Source: Priapulus caudatus
Taxonomy: Eukaryota > Priapulida > Priapulimorpha > Priapulimorphida > Priapulidae
Direction: 5' to 3'
Length of the DNA stretch: 61,968 nt
NCBI RefSeq assembly: GCF_000485595.1
Contig: NW_014577527.1
Location: 167,227-229,194 of the forward strand
The notes beneath the pieces were generated by a model. That model saw only the letters and a program-made list of their open reading frames with translations. It ran no database searches and was not told the origin of the DNA. A program made the position numbers and the translations under genes. Shown piece after piece: positions 45,300-55,041 of this stretch; within the stretch, counting starts at the first letter, position 1, and each line of letters opens with the position of its first letter.

Positions 45300-46429
45300 T
45301 CAGTAGAGTGTTTTAATTTGAGAGAGACACATATACACACATACACACATACACCCACCTGTATCACAGTACTGTAGTGCCCCTAGGGTAGAGCCGACTA
45401 CGGTTCGACAGACGTTAGTCCGTAACGCGTGTCCAGTAGTGGGATTCAGGGTCCGCTCCTGTCGGTGTATCAGGCAGGACGGCGATGACACGTAGCAGAT
45501 AACAGGTAGCACCAGTTAAACAGAACACGGTGAGATTCGGTTAACGATACGGTTATATAGCTTTTATTGCGTGTTACTAATGTACAAATGATTCCCCTGC
45601 ATTCGTATATGCAGCGGACCTTTTATCGATCCCGTCTAATATCTACGCGTCGCCGGCTCCGTCTTCTTCCCTTAGTCCAGGAGCAAATTCCCTCACGTTC
45701 GTCCTTGCCTTGCGTGGATCCGAACAGTCTCCCAGGTATCTCCCTCGCAGTCGCTCCTAGCTCTACCAGAATGCCGTTCTTCGCCCGTTTTATTCCCCTC
45801 TCCCGTTCGGCTCTGGTTTACACCTACCTGAAAAACCTGTGCTTCTATCCTCTCGCTACCACGCCGCCGTTCCCTCTCTCTCTGTTCCTTCCTCCCTCTC
45901 CTTCCCGTCTTCCTACCTATAACCTATCCCTGAAAAATAACTCTCCCTCTTTCTCTTCGTCCTCGGCTGCTTCCTCTCCTTCTTCTTCTTCCTCTTCCTC
46001 TTCTTCCTCTTTCTCTTCGTCCTCGGCTGCTTCTTCTCCTTCTTCTTCTTCTCCTTGTTCTTCTTTCTAGACCTGAAAAATAACTGCCTCTAGCTGCGAT
46101 TCTGTGCGCCTTATATACTACCCCCCCTACGGCGTTGCGCAATCCGTTCCTGGCCGTACCGTGCATGACTCATTACGCCCGTGGCTGGCACCGATTATTG
46201 CGTAACCCCAGCCTAAAGTAACTTTCCTTATTCTCGCCCGACAGGCGGCAGCACCAGCAGTAAAAGATGGCCGCGCCCAGGCCCCAATGTTTACACGCTG
46301 TCTATATTTTATTCTGCCTTTAGTTGATATATATGGTTATTATATCTATACGGTGAGTTCGGTCTGGCCATCCCGATCTAGTCTACTACTCCTGTAAGTT
46401 ATACACCCCCGAAATCTCCACAGTACCAC
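45300..46429. repeat. Repeat-associated region with CTTCTT tract
   Basis: CA-rich start, then a CT/TTC tract at about 45885-46070. The frame at 45567-46070 is a Ser/Pro-rich product of that tract. A stretch at 46180-46300 (GTGGCTGG, AAGATGGCCGCGCCCA) resembles 61000-61240. No gene. Confidence 0.6.
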
Positions 46430-46850
46430 TACTACGTTTAATCACGACTACGTTACTCCGTAGAATGTTTTAATTTGAGAGAGACACACATACACACATA
46501 CACACACCTGTTTCACAGTACCACTGACACATTAATCACGACTACGTTACTCAGTAGAATGTTTTAATTTGAGAGAGACACACATACACACATATACCCA
46601 TCAGTATCACAGTACCACTGACAAATTAATCACGACTACGTTACTCAGTACCACTGACACATTAATCACGACTACGTTACTCAGTAGAGTGTTTTAATTT
46701 GAGAGAGACACACATACACACATATACACACGCGCGCGCACACGCACGCACACACACATACACCCACCCACCCGCACGCACTCACGCACGCACCCACGCA
46801 CGCACCCACGCACGCACGCACGCACGCACGCATACACACGCACATATTTA
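46430..46850. repeat. Tandem ~112-bp repeats and CA/GCAC microsatellite
   Basis: Units with CACGACTACGTTACTC, AGAATGTTTTAATTTGAGAG and ACACACATACACAC recur three to four times, then GCACGCACGCAC. The same module lies in the GRL introns (16650, 25205) and at 45290. Confidence 0.8.
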
Positions 46851-46969
46851 ATAGGTCTATTATGAAAACACAATCTTCAAATAGTTTTGTAAATTTGTTT
46901 AAAATAGAACTTTAATATTGCGACTATTGTATAGAATTTGGTCATTGCATGGTATGGTGCTGTCACGTG

Positions 46970-47345
46970 TGCAATGTGTTGATCTTCTGTTAGGCAGGAC
47001 TGGAAGCTTGACATACTGCAATGTGGTGATCTTCTGCTAGGCAGGACTGGAAGCTTGACACACTGCAATGTGTTGATCTTCTGTTAGGCAGGACTGGAAG
47101 CTTGACACACTGCAATGTGGTGATCTTCTGTTAGGCAGGACTGGAAGCTTGACACACTGCAATGTGTTGATCTTCTGTTAGGCAGGACTGGAAGCTTGAC
47201 ACACTGCAATGTGTTGATCTTCTGTTAGGCAGGACTGGAAGCTTGACACACTGCAATGTGTTGATCTTATGTTAGGCAGAACTGGAAGCTTGACACACTG
47301 CAATGTGGTGATCGATCTTCTGTTAAGGACTGAAAGCTTGACAAC
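46970..47345. repeat. 47-bp minisatellite, about eight copies
   Basis: The unit starting GCAATGTGTTGATCTTCTGT and ending GAAGCTTGACACACT recurs with period 47. Copies differ mainly at GTGTTG/GTGGTG. The last copy is degenerate. Confidence 0.95.
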
Positions 47346-47408
47346 TCGCTGGATTAAACGTTATACCGTGGTCGATTGTTGAAGCTTGACAGCCAAAATA
47401 AAGCAAAT

Positions 47409-47626
47409 GGGGTCGTTGTCGTATCAGGTACTACAGATATGTACCCGAGGTAGTTTTAGGTTGTTTAGTATTATGTTTATATTTTTATATGAGGTATGTT
47501 TAGGTTAGGGTTAGGGTTTAGGGTTTAGGGGTTAAACTTCTGTAGTACCAAGTCTGGCTACACTTTTGTGTATATTACACCTCCGCAGGTTACATATCTG
47601 TTAGTACCTGATACGACAACGACCCC
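47409..47626. mobile_element. MITE with ~45-bp TIRs and TTAGGG core, copy 2
   Basis: Starts GGGGTCGTTGTCGTATCAGG and ends as its inverse, CCTGATACGACAACGACCCC. The core has TTAGGTTAGGGTTAGGGTTT (from about 47502). An 18-bp direct repeat CAGCCAAAATAAAGCAAA flanks it (47390-47407 and 47629-47646). Confidence 0.9.
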
Positions 47627-47646
47627 TTCAGCCAAAATAAAGCAAA

Positions 47647-48459
47647 ATATGTAATTATATGCATGTATTAAAGTTAAAGCAGAAGGTATATAATTTACAT
47701 ATTCAATATTTTAAAACAGAATTACAAACAAAAACAACGAGGAATCCTATTTATAACTGTTAAGATGTATTCGAATCTAGCAACACCTGTAGAAATTGTA
47801 ATTTTAAAAAAATATATAAAAAGAAACATCCCTACCTACCTACCCTACTTTTTGTTTTCGATGCGCAATTTAGGAAAACAAACCTATTTTTTTTCTTTGG
47901 CCTGAACTGCATTAAGTTTTTTATTAATGCAACAGCTTCAGTACATATGAACATGCTGCTTTTAAATTGTGGCTATTTTGCAACAGGCGGTTATACTATA
48001 TATCGCTTCTTCACAATTGTAGGTTACGTCAGAAGTAAACCAAGTGGGAGTGGCATGAACCAGTCAACTAATAGCATATGTCTAGCTAGCCCATACTCCA
48101 AAAGACGAGAGCGACGGCTGGCTATAAAACTCCTCAGAGTGCCACGGTTGTAGTTTTCAATGTGTTGTCGGTGGTATAATATTAAGTTGTTCTAGGCGGC
48201 TGATAACCTTTAGCACGATAGGGACACGCATATGCAAGGCTTGCACGACTAACGTACGTCATATATGAACTAACTTCGCAGAATGCATGGCGTTTCTCAT
48301 TAATTTGAATACCACCCTTCCTTCGATGAAATACGAGAGGGTGCTCCCTACATGATACATCATCAGGAGTAAGTTAACTTTTGAAGGAAAAACGCGTTTA
48401 TACCTCTACTTATCTAATTATGTTAGTGTGATATTACGCGCAATAATATCTATCTTACT
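47647..48459. other. Unassigned AT-rich sequence
   Basis: Contains a CCTACCTACCTACCCTAC fragment similar to the MITE at 8038-8318. No gene recognised. Confidence 0.4.
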
Positions 48460-48800
48460 ATATATATGTGTGTTTGTGTGTGTGCTGTTGTGTGCAAGCC
48501 GATCTTCGGTGTGTGTGTGTGTTGTGTGTGTGCCTCACTGTGTGTTGCCGCCTGTTGTGTGTGCTGCATGCGATTGTGCGTGTCGTGTCGTGTATGTGTG
48601 TTGTGTGTTTGCTGGTGTGTGTCTGATGTGTGTGTGCTGCGCATGGTGTTGTGTGTGCTTGTGTGTGTGTGTGTTGTGTGCTGTGTGTTGTGTGCAATGT
48701 GACCCGATCACGCGGGCTCTGTGTGTGTGACTTGTGTGTGTGATGTGCCGGTAGCTGTGTGCTGTGTGTGCGTGCGCCTGGCGTGCGGTGCGTGCGGTGC
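48460..48800. repeat. GT-rich microsatellite
   Basis: GTGTGTGTG with GTGC and TTGTGTG interruptions. Repeat frames on both strands are not genes. Confidence 0.9.
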
Positions 48801-48992
48801 ATGCAGGGCTTGCAGCATAAGAGGTAAATGCTGTGTGTCATGCGTCGCATGTGCGTGCCACATTGTGAGAGAGAAACGCTTAACTCAAGCAAATTAAATT
48901 GCAAGTGTCAATAACCTGTAGCTCACCACAAAACGACGAACAAATGAGTGGTGAGTGGTAGAAGTAATCGTCAGTTTTATTGATGCAAGCCA

Positions 48993-49017
48993 NNNNNNNN
49001 NNNNNNNNNNNNNNNNN
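48993..49017. other. Assembly gap (25 N)
   Basis: Exactly 25 N; the corrupted duplicate region starts immediately after it. Confidence 1.
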
Positions 49018-52000
49018 GTGGTAGTCACACCGCGTAGTGAAGTTAGTAGAGAGGAAACTTCATATGTGCTGTAAAAATCGTTACCTAGTCGTGTATGTAC
49101 GTGATCCGTGTCTGCAGTAGAATAAAACCTACTAGGTCTGTTACAACAAATACGTGTTCATCTATAGCGGATGAAGTTATTCGCTGTACTCGCCTTACGT
49201 GAATCACAAGAGACACAGAGACAAGTCTGACATCCTCTCCAAGGCGCGAAACGCAAACACGGAAAACGAAACAACGGAATTAAGAACAATTAACACAACG
49301 CAAGGTTGCTAACATTACGAGCTATACGATCACCGTGCCTTACACACAGTCGGGCATCCCCGAGCGTGTCTCAGGAGCCGTCTATAACATGGTCACACTC
49401 ATAACACATGCATACAATAGGCAGAAAACTGGTCACAAAAATTGCCTCAATCAGCATAAATCATTCTCATTCCAAAGCTGCTAGTGAGCGCGTGTACAAG
49501 TATTAATACAGTTTACACACAAATGAACTCAAAAAAGTCATCTGTCTCAGAAATACCATTGAGTATCCAGATGATGAGTGGAATTATCTACACCTCCATA
49601 CACTACAGTGTGTAACAAATGATTATGATCAGATGATGTGAATTTCCTTGAAATTTGCAAAACTGTCGGTGAGGGGGAGGGGGGGGGAGGGGGCCGGGGG
49701 GGGGGCGGCGTGCCGCGGGCGAGCGGTGCGTGGGAGCCGGAGTGGAGAGGGGAGAGGGGAAAGAGGGGAGAGTGAGGGAGAGTAGATCAGGAGGGACGTG
49801 AGGGCAGAGGAGTGATTGCGTGCGTAGTGAGGTAGTGTGTTGGTGGGTGAAGGGGTTGCGGGTAGAAGAGAGTGAGGTGGCGGGGATACACGTGTCACAA
49901 TCTGCGAATTACCTAGAAGGACTCCCCCTACTATACAAAAAGCAAGTTGGAGATTTTGGGCGGTGTGGGCGGGGAGGGAGGAGGAGAAATCACAGCGACC
50001 ACTGACGGAGCGGGGAGCGGGACGTGGGAGGGGGAGTGTGGGAAGTGGCGGCCTGTGGGACGGTGGACTGTTGAGTCGGGGGTAGTTAGCATGGCTTTGA
50101 AGGGTTGGGGCGGTGGGGTGGGGGGGGGAGGCGTAGAGTGTTTTATTTGAGCATGAGACACATATCACCACACATCACCCCACGGGGCGTTGTATCACGG
50201 ATGGTGAGGCGTTGTTGGAGGTGGTGTGCGCCGGGGGGTAGTGTTGGGGTGTGGTGTGAGAGGTGCCGTTGACGTGAGGGTAGTTCGTGAGCGATGACTG
50301 TTGGAGTCGCGGGTGAGAGCGTGTCTTGTGTGGTGGCTCGTGATGTATGTGGGGGGGGGATTGCGGAGGTGTGGCGCGGTGCTGCGGGGCGGTGTTGCGG
50401 GTTGGGGGGGGGGGGGGTGTATTCAGGCAGCGACGGCGATGATACTCGTAGCAGATGATAACATGTTGCACAGTTAAACAGAAACACGTGTGAATTCCGG
50501 GGTAGGGGAGTGGCGGAGTGGAGCGGGGGGTGGGTAGGGGAGTAGCTGGGGTTGTATGCGGTTACTACATGTACAAATGATTCCCGCTGCATTCGTATAT
50601 CAGCGGACCTTTTATCGATCCCGTCTATATCTACGCGTCGGCCCCGCTCCGGTCTCGTGCGGTGGGTAGGTTCGCGGGGGGAGTGGGGAGTGCGAAGGGA
50701 TTGCGGCGCTGCACTGTGTCGTGCCTGTGGCGCTTTCGGTTGGGTGGATGGGGGCGCGAACGATTCTCCCGAGGGGTATCTCGCGTGGCGGCATCGCGTG
50801 CGCTGAAGCGTCGTAGGGCGGTCAGGAAAGCCGTTCTTCGCCCGTATTTATTCCCCTCTTCGCCGTTCGGCTCTGCGTTTACACCTACCTGAAAAACCTG
50901 TGCTTCTTATACCTTCTCGCTACCACGCCGCCGTTCCCTCTCTCTCTGTTTCCTTCCTCCCTCTCCTTCTTCCCGTCTTCCCTACCTCATAACCTATCCC
51001 TGAAAAATAACTCTCCCTCTTTCTCTTCGTCCTCCGGTGCTTCCTCTCCTTCTTCTTTTCGTTCCTCTTCTTCCTCTTTCTTCTTTCGCTCCTCGGGCTG
51101 CTTCTTCTCCTTCTTCTTCTTCTTCTCCTTCTTCTTCTTTCTAGACCTGAACCAATCAAGGGCTGGGGGCGGGCGGTGAGGTGAGCGTGGGGTGCGTGCG
51201 GCGGGCTGTATGATGAGCTGGGAGGCGGGCCGCCGCGTACGCGCGTTGCGGCAATCCGTTCCTGCCGTACCGTGATGCATGATCATTGCGGGGCGCGGTG
51301 GGCTGGGGCGAAGGGGCCTCGGGATGTGGAGTTGCGTGAACCGCCGAGGGCCGTGAAGTAAGGCCGGTTATTCTGGCGGCCGACAGGGGCGGGCAGCGAC
51401 CGGGAGGAGGAGAGAGGTTGGCCGCGACCAGGGGGGGGCGCCCGCAGATGTTTGACAGCGGTCGGTGTGTGGGCGGTAGTATGTGTGGGTGGATGTGCGG
51501 TGGCGTAGGGGTGTGATTCATATATGGTTATTATATCTATTACGTGAGTTCGGTCTGCCATCCCGATCTAGTGCTAATACTCTGTAAGTTATACACCCTC
51601 CGAAATCTCCACAGTTACCACTACTACGTTTAATCACGGACTACGTTACTCCGTTAGAATGTTTTAATTGAAGAGGAGAGGCGACGCGAGTGAGGGCACA
51701 TTACGACACACGGGGTGTTCACGGGGGGGGGGGAGTGAGCCAGCTGACAGCGTGTGGAGAGTGGCGGGAGCGGACTACGTACTCGTAGAATGCTTGATTT
51801 AATTTGAGAGAGGACACAACATACACACATATACCCATCTAGTATCACAGTACGCACTGAACAAAGTTAATTCCGACTTTACGTTACGCAGTACCACTGA
51901 CACATTAATCACGACTACGCTTACTCGAGAGTAGAGTGTTTGAATTTTGACGGAGATGACAACCATTACACACAGTATTCACACACGACGCTGCGCCCAC

Positions 52001-52620
52001 ACGCACTCACACACTACATACACCCACCCCGAGGACGGCGGCGGGAGCTGCGACTCGAGGCTGGCGACGGGCGGGAGGGCGCGGAGCGGCTGGGCGGTGG
52101 GGCAGGCGCGGGGGGCGGGTGGCGAGCGTGGAGCGACGAGTGGGTGCGGCGGAGATGAGCAGCGCACGCGCGAGCGGCTGTCACGGGGGGGGGAGCGGGG
52201 CACGCGGGAGGGTGCGGGGCGGCAGCGTGGGCGGAGGGGGGCGAGCGAGATGCGAGCGGAGCGGACGGGATGGGTGCAGCAGCGCAGCCGGCGTCAGCGG
52301 CGAGCGGGGCGAGGCGGACGCACGCACCACGCACGATGCTCGTTGGGGTTTACTCCTTCCATTAGCCATGTGGTGGGGGAGGGGTCGGAGCGGGGTTGTC
52401 GTGGCGGTTACGTGGGGTGGGGCGCGTGCGGTCTTGGGGTATTTGCAGTGCCACACCGCTGTCACGCCACTCTCTCCCCCTCTCCCTCTCTCCCTCCTCT
52501 CTGTCTTCTTCCCGCTCAGTCTGTCTACGGGTGAAGTGCGACCAGGATCTGTTACTACATTGCTGCGCGGGGAGGGCTGCGACAGCGCGCTATAGGAGCA
52601 ACACTTGTGGGTCATCCACA
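49018..52620. repeat. Corrupted second copy of 44480-46740 with G-rich blocks
   Basis: 49018-49660 follows 44480-45080 base for base apart from frequent single insertions. Matching continues in islands (49893-49950 with 45197-45250, 50430-50500 with 45450-45540, 50567-50650 with 45575-45660, 50825-51145 with 45770-46075, 51525-51660 with 46335-46460). Between them are G-rich blocks with no partner (49665-49890, 49960-50125, 50180-50420, 51170-51230, 51290-51515, 52030-52440). The many GC-rich open frames are shadows. The LINE fragment is repeated here in unreadable form. Confidence 0.8.
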
Positions 52621-52624
52621 AAAT

Positions 52625-52830
52625 ATATGTGACGTTACAGGAACTCTATGAATTGTGGTTATCTAAAGGCTATATGTGATTCTACATACAACTCTATAAC
52701 TTGTGGTTACAAAGACTATATATATATATATATATGTGATTCTACATGACACTCTATAAATTGTGGTTATCTAAAGACTATATTTGATTCTACATACAAC
52801 TCTATAACTTCTGGTTATCCAAATATTATA
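52625..52830. repeat. ~70-bp tandem repeats upstream of GRL E
   Basis: ACTCTATAACTTGTGGTTAT and GATTCTACATACAACTCTAT recur three to four times, merging into the flank shared with GRL B. Confidence 0.85.
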
Positions 52831-52839
52831 GGATTCTAG

Positions 52840-52952
52840 ACAACGCTTGAGACAAGGTTCAGATATTCGAGTATTCAAATTTATTTTGTATATATATATT
52901 GACAGTCCTTTACACAAGGCGTCGCCGTTACAGACGCTGTCACTACATCGTC
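52840..52952 (+). promoter_or_regulatory. 5' flank shared by GRL B and E
   Basis: Almost identical to 15125-15248 (GACAACGCTTGAGACAAGGT, a TATATATATA run, CAAGGCGTCGCCGTTACAGA) up to the ATG, so it likely includes promoter and leader. It is unlike the flank of A, C and D, which defines two subfamilies. Confidence 0.5.
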
Positions 52953-54007
52953 ATGCGTCGTGTAGCGTGGACAGTCTATCCTAGCAACGCACGACAGCAG
53001 CAGCAGCAGCAGCAGGTGAGGGATGCGGATGCTGAGGCTTCGGAAGACAACCTGTACGACGCGCTGCGACCTCTGCTCAGATGCATGAAGCTGTTCGGGA
53101 TGTGGCCTGTGCGAGAGACGCTCGCGCGCCGCAGGGATGCTGCGCTGCCGTCTACTCCGCCGTCATGCTGCTAGGGATGCTTTTACTTTACGCAAATATC
53201 GTCTATTTCTTCATGCCGAATTTCCACATCCTCTCTCTGCTGTTAACCGCCACATGGCTTATGATCATTGGACTGCAGTGCATCCTAAACATAATCTTCT
53301 TCCTGGCGAAAAGATCCGATCTGTCTACCTATCACCATGGCTGGAGCGAGATCTTCAAACCGAAAAACAACATGGCCGACCGGAAATCCGCCGACGCGAC
53401 CGCCTACGGCACAGCGCGTCGCTCGGCTGTCGTCTCCGTTGTCATGACAACGACGCTGACGGCAATATCAATAGCGATATCGATAGGGTTCAATTTGACG
53501 GAGTTCACCCCAGAAGAAGAAGGCACGGGGATGCCATTACACGTGGTGTTGTTTCGAGTTTTCGGTGTGGTCGTCATGGTGATGTACTTCAATATGTTCG
53601 TGCTCCCGGTCGAGCTAGTCAGGGTCCTGTCTCACGTGCTGGCAAGCGAGTTCTCTAAGCTCATAGCGACTCTCGAAGACGTCGTGTGAGAGGCAAACGA
53701 GAACGGTTCAGAGTGTGAAACGCAGTGCTTTCGCGCAGACACATGCTGACGTGTGCGGCGGTGCCACCAGTACCTATGCACGCTTGTAGCGCGCACGGAC
53801 GCCATGTTTGGTCCGCTGCTTCTGACGACGTATGCGTCGTCGGTGGTGGTGCTGTGTATTCTGCTGTATAACTGTATCTCTCTCGTGCAAGTGTTTGGCT
53901 TAACAACGAAAGCTGCTGTCATGGTGATCTCACAAGCCGTTTAGTTCATCGTTGTAGCACTAAGCGGTGTTCAGCTGTTCCTGGCAGCAGATAGGATTGG
54001 AGAGGCG
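52953..54007 (+). pseudogene. GRL unit E: decayed copy of GRL B exon 1
   Basis: Aligns along the whole of GRL B exon 1 from MRRVAWTV to the phase-0 donor. It is 10 nt shorter: one extra CAG and a 13-bp deletion at about 53120 (after GAGACGC), which shifts the frame. Three substitutions create stops in the downstream frame: AGA to TGA at 53687, AGA to TGA at 53747, and TGG to TAG at 53942. There is no insertion noise, so this is true pseudogene decay. No exons 2-4 are found between here and the telomere; its first intron is interrupted by the CGGACGG repeat and the PIN/CXC transposon. Confidence 0.9.
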
Positions 54008-54275
54008 GTAAGTGTGAGGGACGTGGAGGGAAGAGGGAGTCATGGACTAAGATTATCAATATACGACACGTAAAATACAATCAGTACTTAAAATATGTTA
54101 CCGGATATCTATGCACCTACCGACATTATACCGTACGTCCGGCAACACAAAAACCAGCGATGTGTCGTATCTTGACATTCTTAGTCTATGGTGTCGTCTT
54201 AATCTCTTTTTCTAAGTCTACCATAGGATTCATGGTTGAAGCTCACACTATCACTTTCTATCGCATCAATGAAAT

Positions 54276-54966
54276 GAAAGTGTCAATGACACTATAACTC
54301 ACTACAAAAAAGTACACAAATTATTTTTAAGTTAAATCATTTTTAATTCAGCAACTATCCACCTGCATTATATAAAACAAAAGTATATATAGGCGAACTA
54401 AAACAACAAAATCGAATGAATCTAGATGGCCATTTTCATTTTGCCAAAATGGGGCGTGGCTCGAAAGTAGGTCAACTGGCATGCTCCCAAATAGGACGTT
54501 CAAATCTCTACCATAGGAGTAACAACTGTATGAAATTTGAAACGTGTGGGTCGAACGATTCTTAAATTATCGTTGACCGTAGGCAGACATTGAAATGCAT
54601 AGTGAAATTGCCAAAATCTACCTAATTTGCATAATTAAAATACAGAATTAAAACATGTGTGATATGTTTTGGGGCCAGTCCTTATTCATTCACATATCAA
54701 ATCTGTTGAACCTGAATTGACTTATGACCATTTCTCTTTTTGCCAAAAAGTGGGCGTGCCTCAAAAGTAGGTCAACTGGGGTGCTCCAAAATAAGACGTT
54801 CACATCTCTCCCATAGGAGTAACAACTGTATGCAATTTGAAACATTTGGGTCAAACGGTTCTCAAGTTATCGTTGACTGTAGCCAAATGTTGACGGACGG
54901 ACGGACGGACGGACGACGGACAACTCCCCATGGCAATAACTCATCTTGACAATGTCAATGTGAGCT
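54276..54966. mobile_element. CGGACGG-tail element inserted in GRL E intron 1
   Basis: GRL B intron reads ATCAATGAAATAAGCTGTG at 16570-16588. In E the same sequence is split after GAAAT and resumes at AATAAGCTGTG (54967), giving an apparent 3-bp AAT duplication. The insert contains two diverged halves (GTAGGTCAACTGG at 54465 and again at 54765), the GGACGGACGGACGG run, and ends AATGTCAATGTGAGCT. Confidence 0.8.
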
Positions 54967-55041
54967 AATAAGCTGTGATCGATGGTGTACGCATGGGGTG
55001 ACAAACCTCACGCCAGCGCCATCTCACGACCGCGTTACTCA

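Noticed and set aside
45567-46070. A 167-residue Ser/Pro-rich protein
   Set aside because: Its second half is a translated CTTCTT tract and the first half has no homology or splice support; the corrupted copy at 50.6-51.1 kb does not keep the frame.
51947-52595. Overlapping 100-195 residue frames on both strands
   Set aside because: They lie in G-rich sequence of doubtful quality, are open in most frames because of composition, and resemble no protein family.
54486-54967. A protein encoded at 54740-54949 (69 residues)
   Set aside because: It lies wholly within the CGGACGG repeat and reads through the GACGGACGG run.
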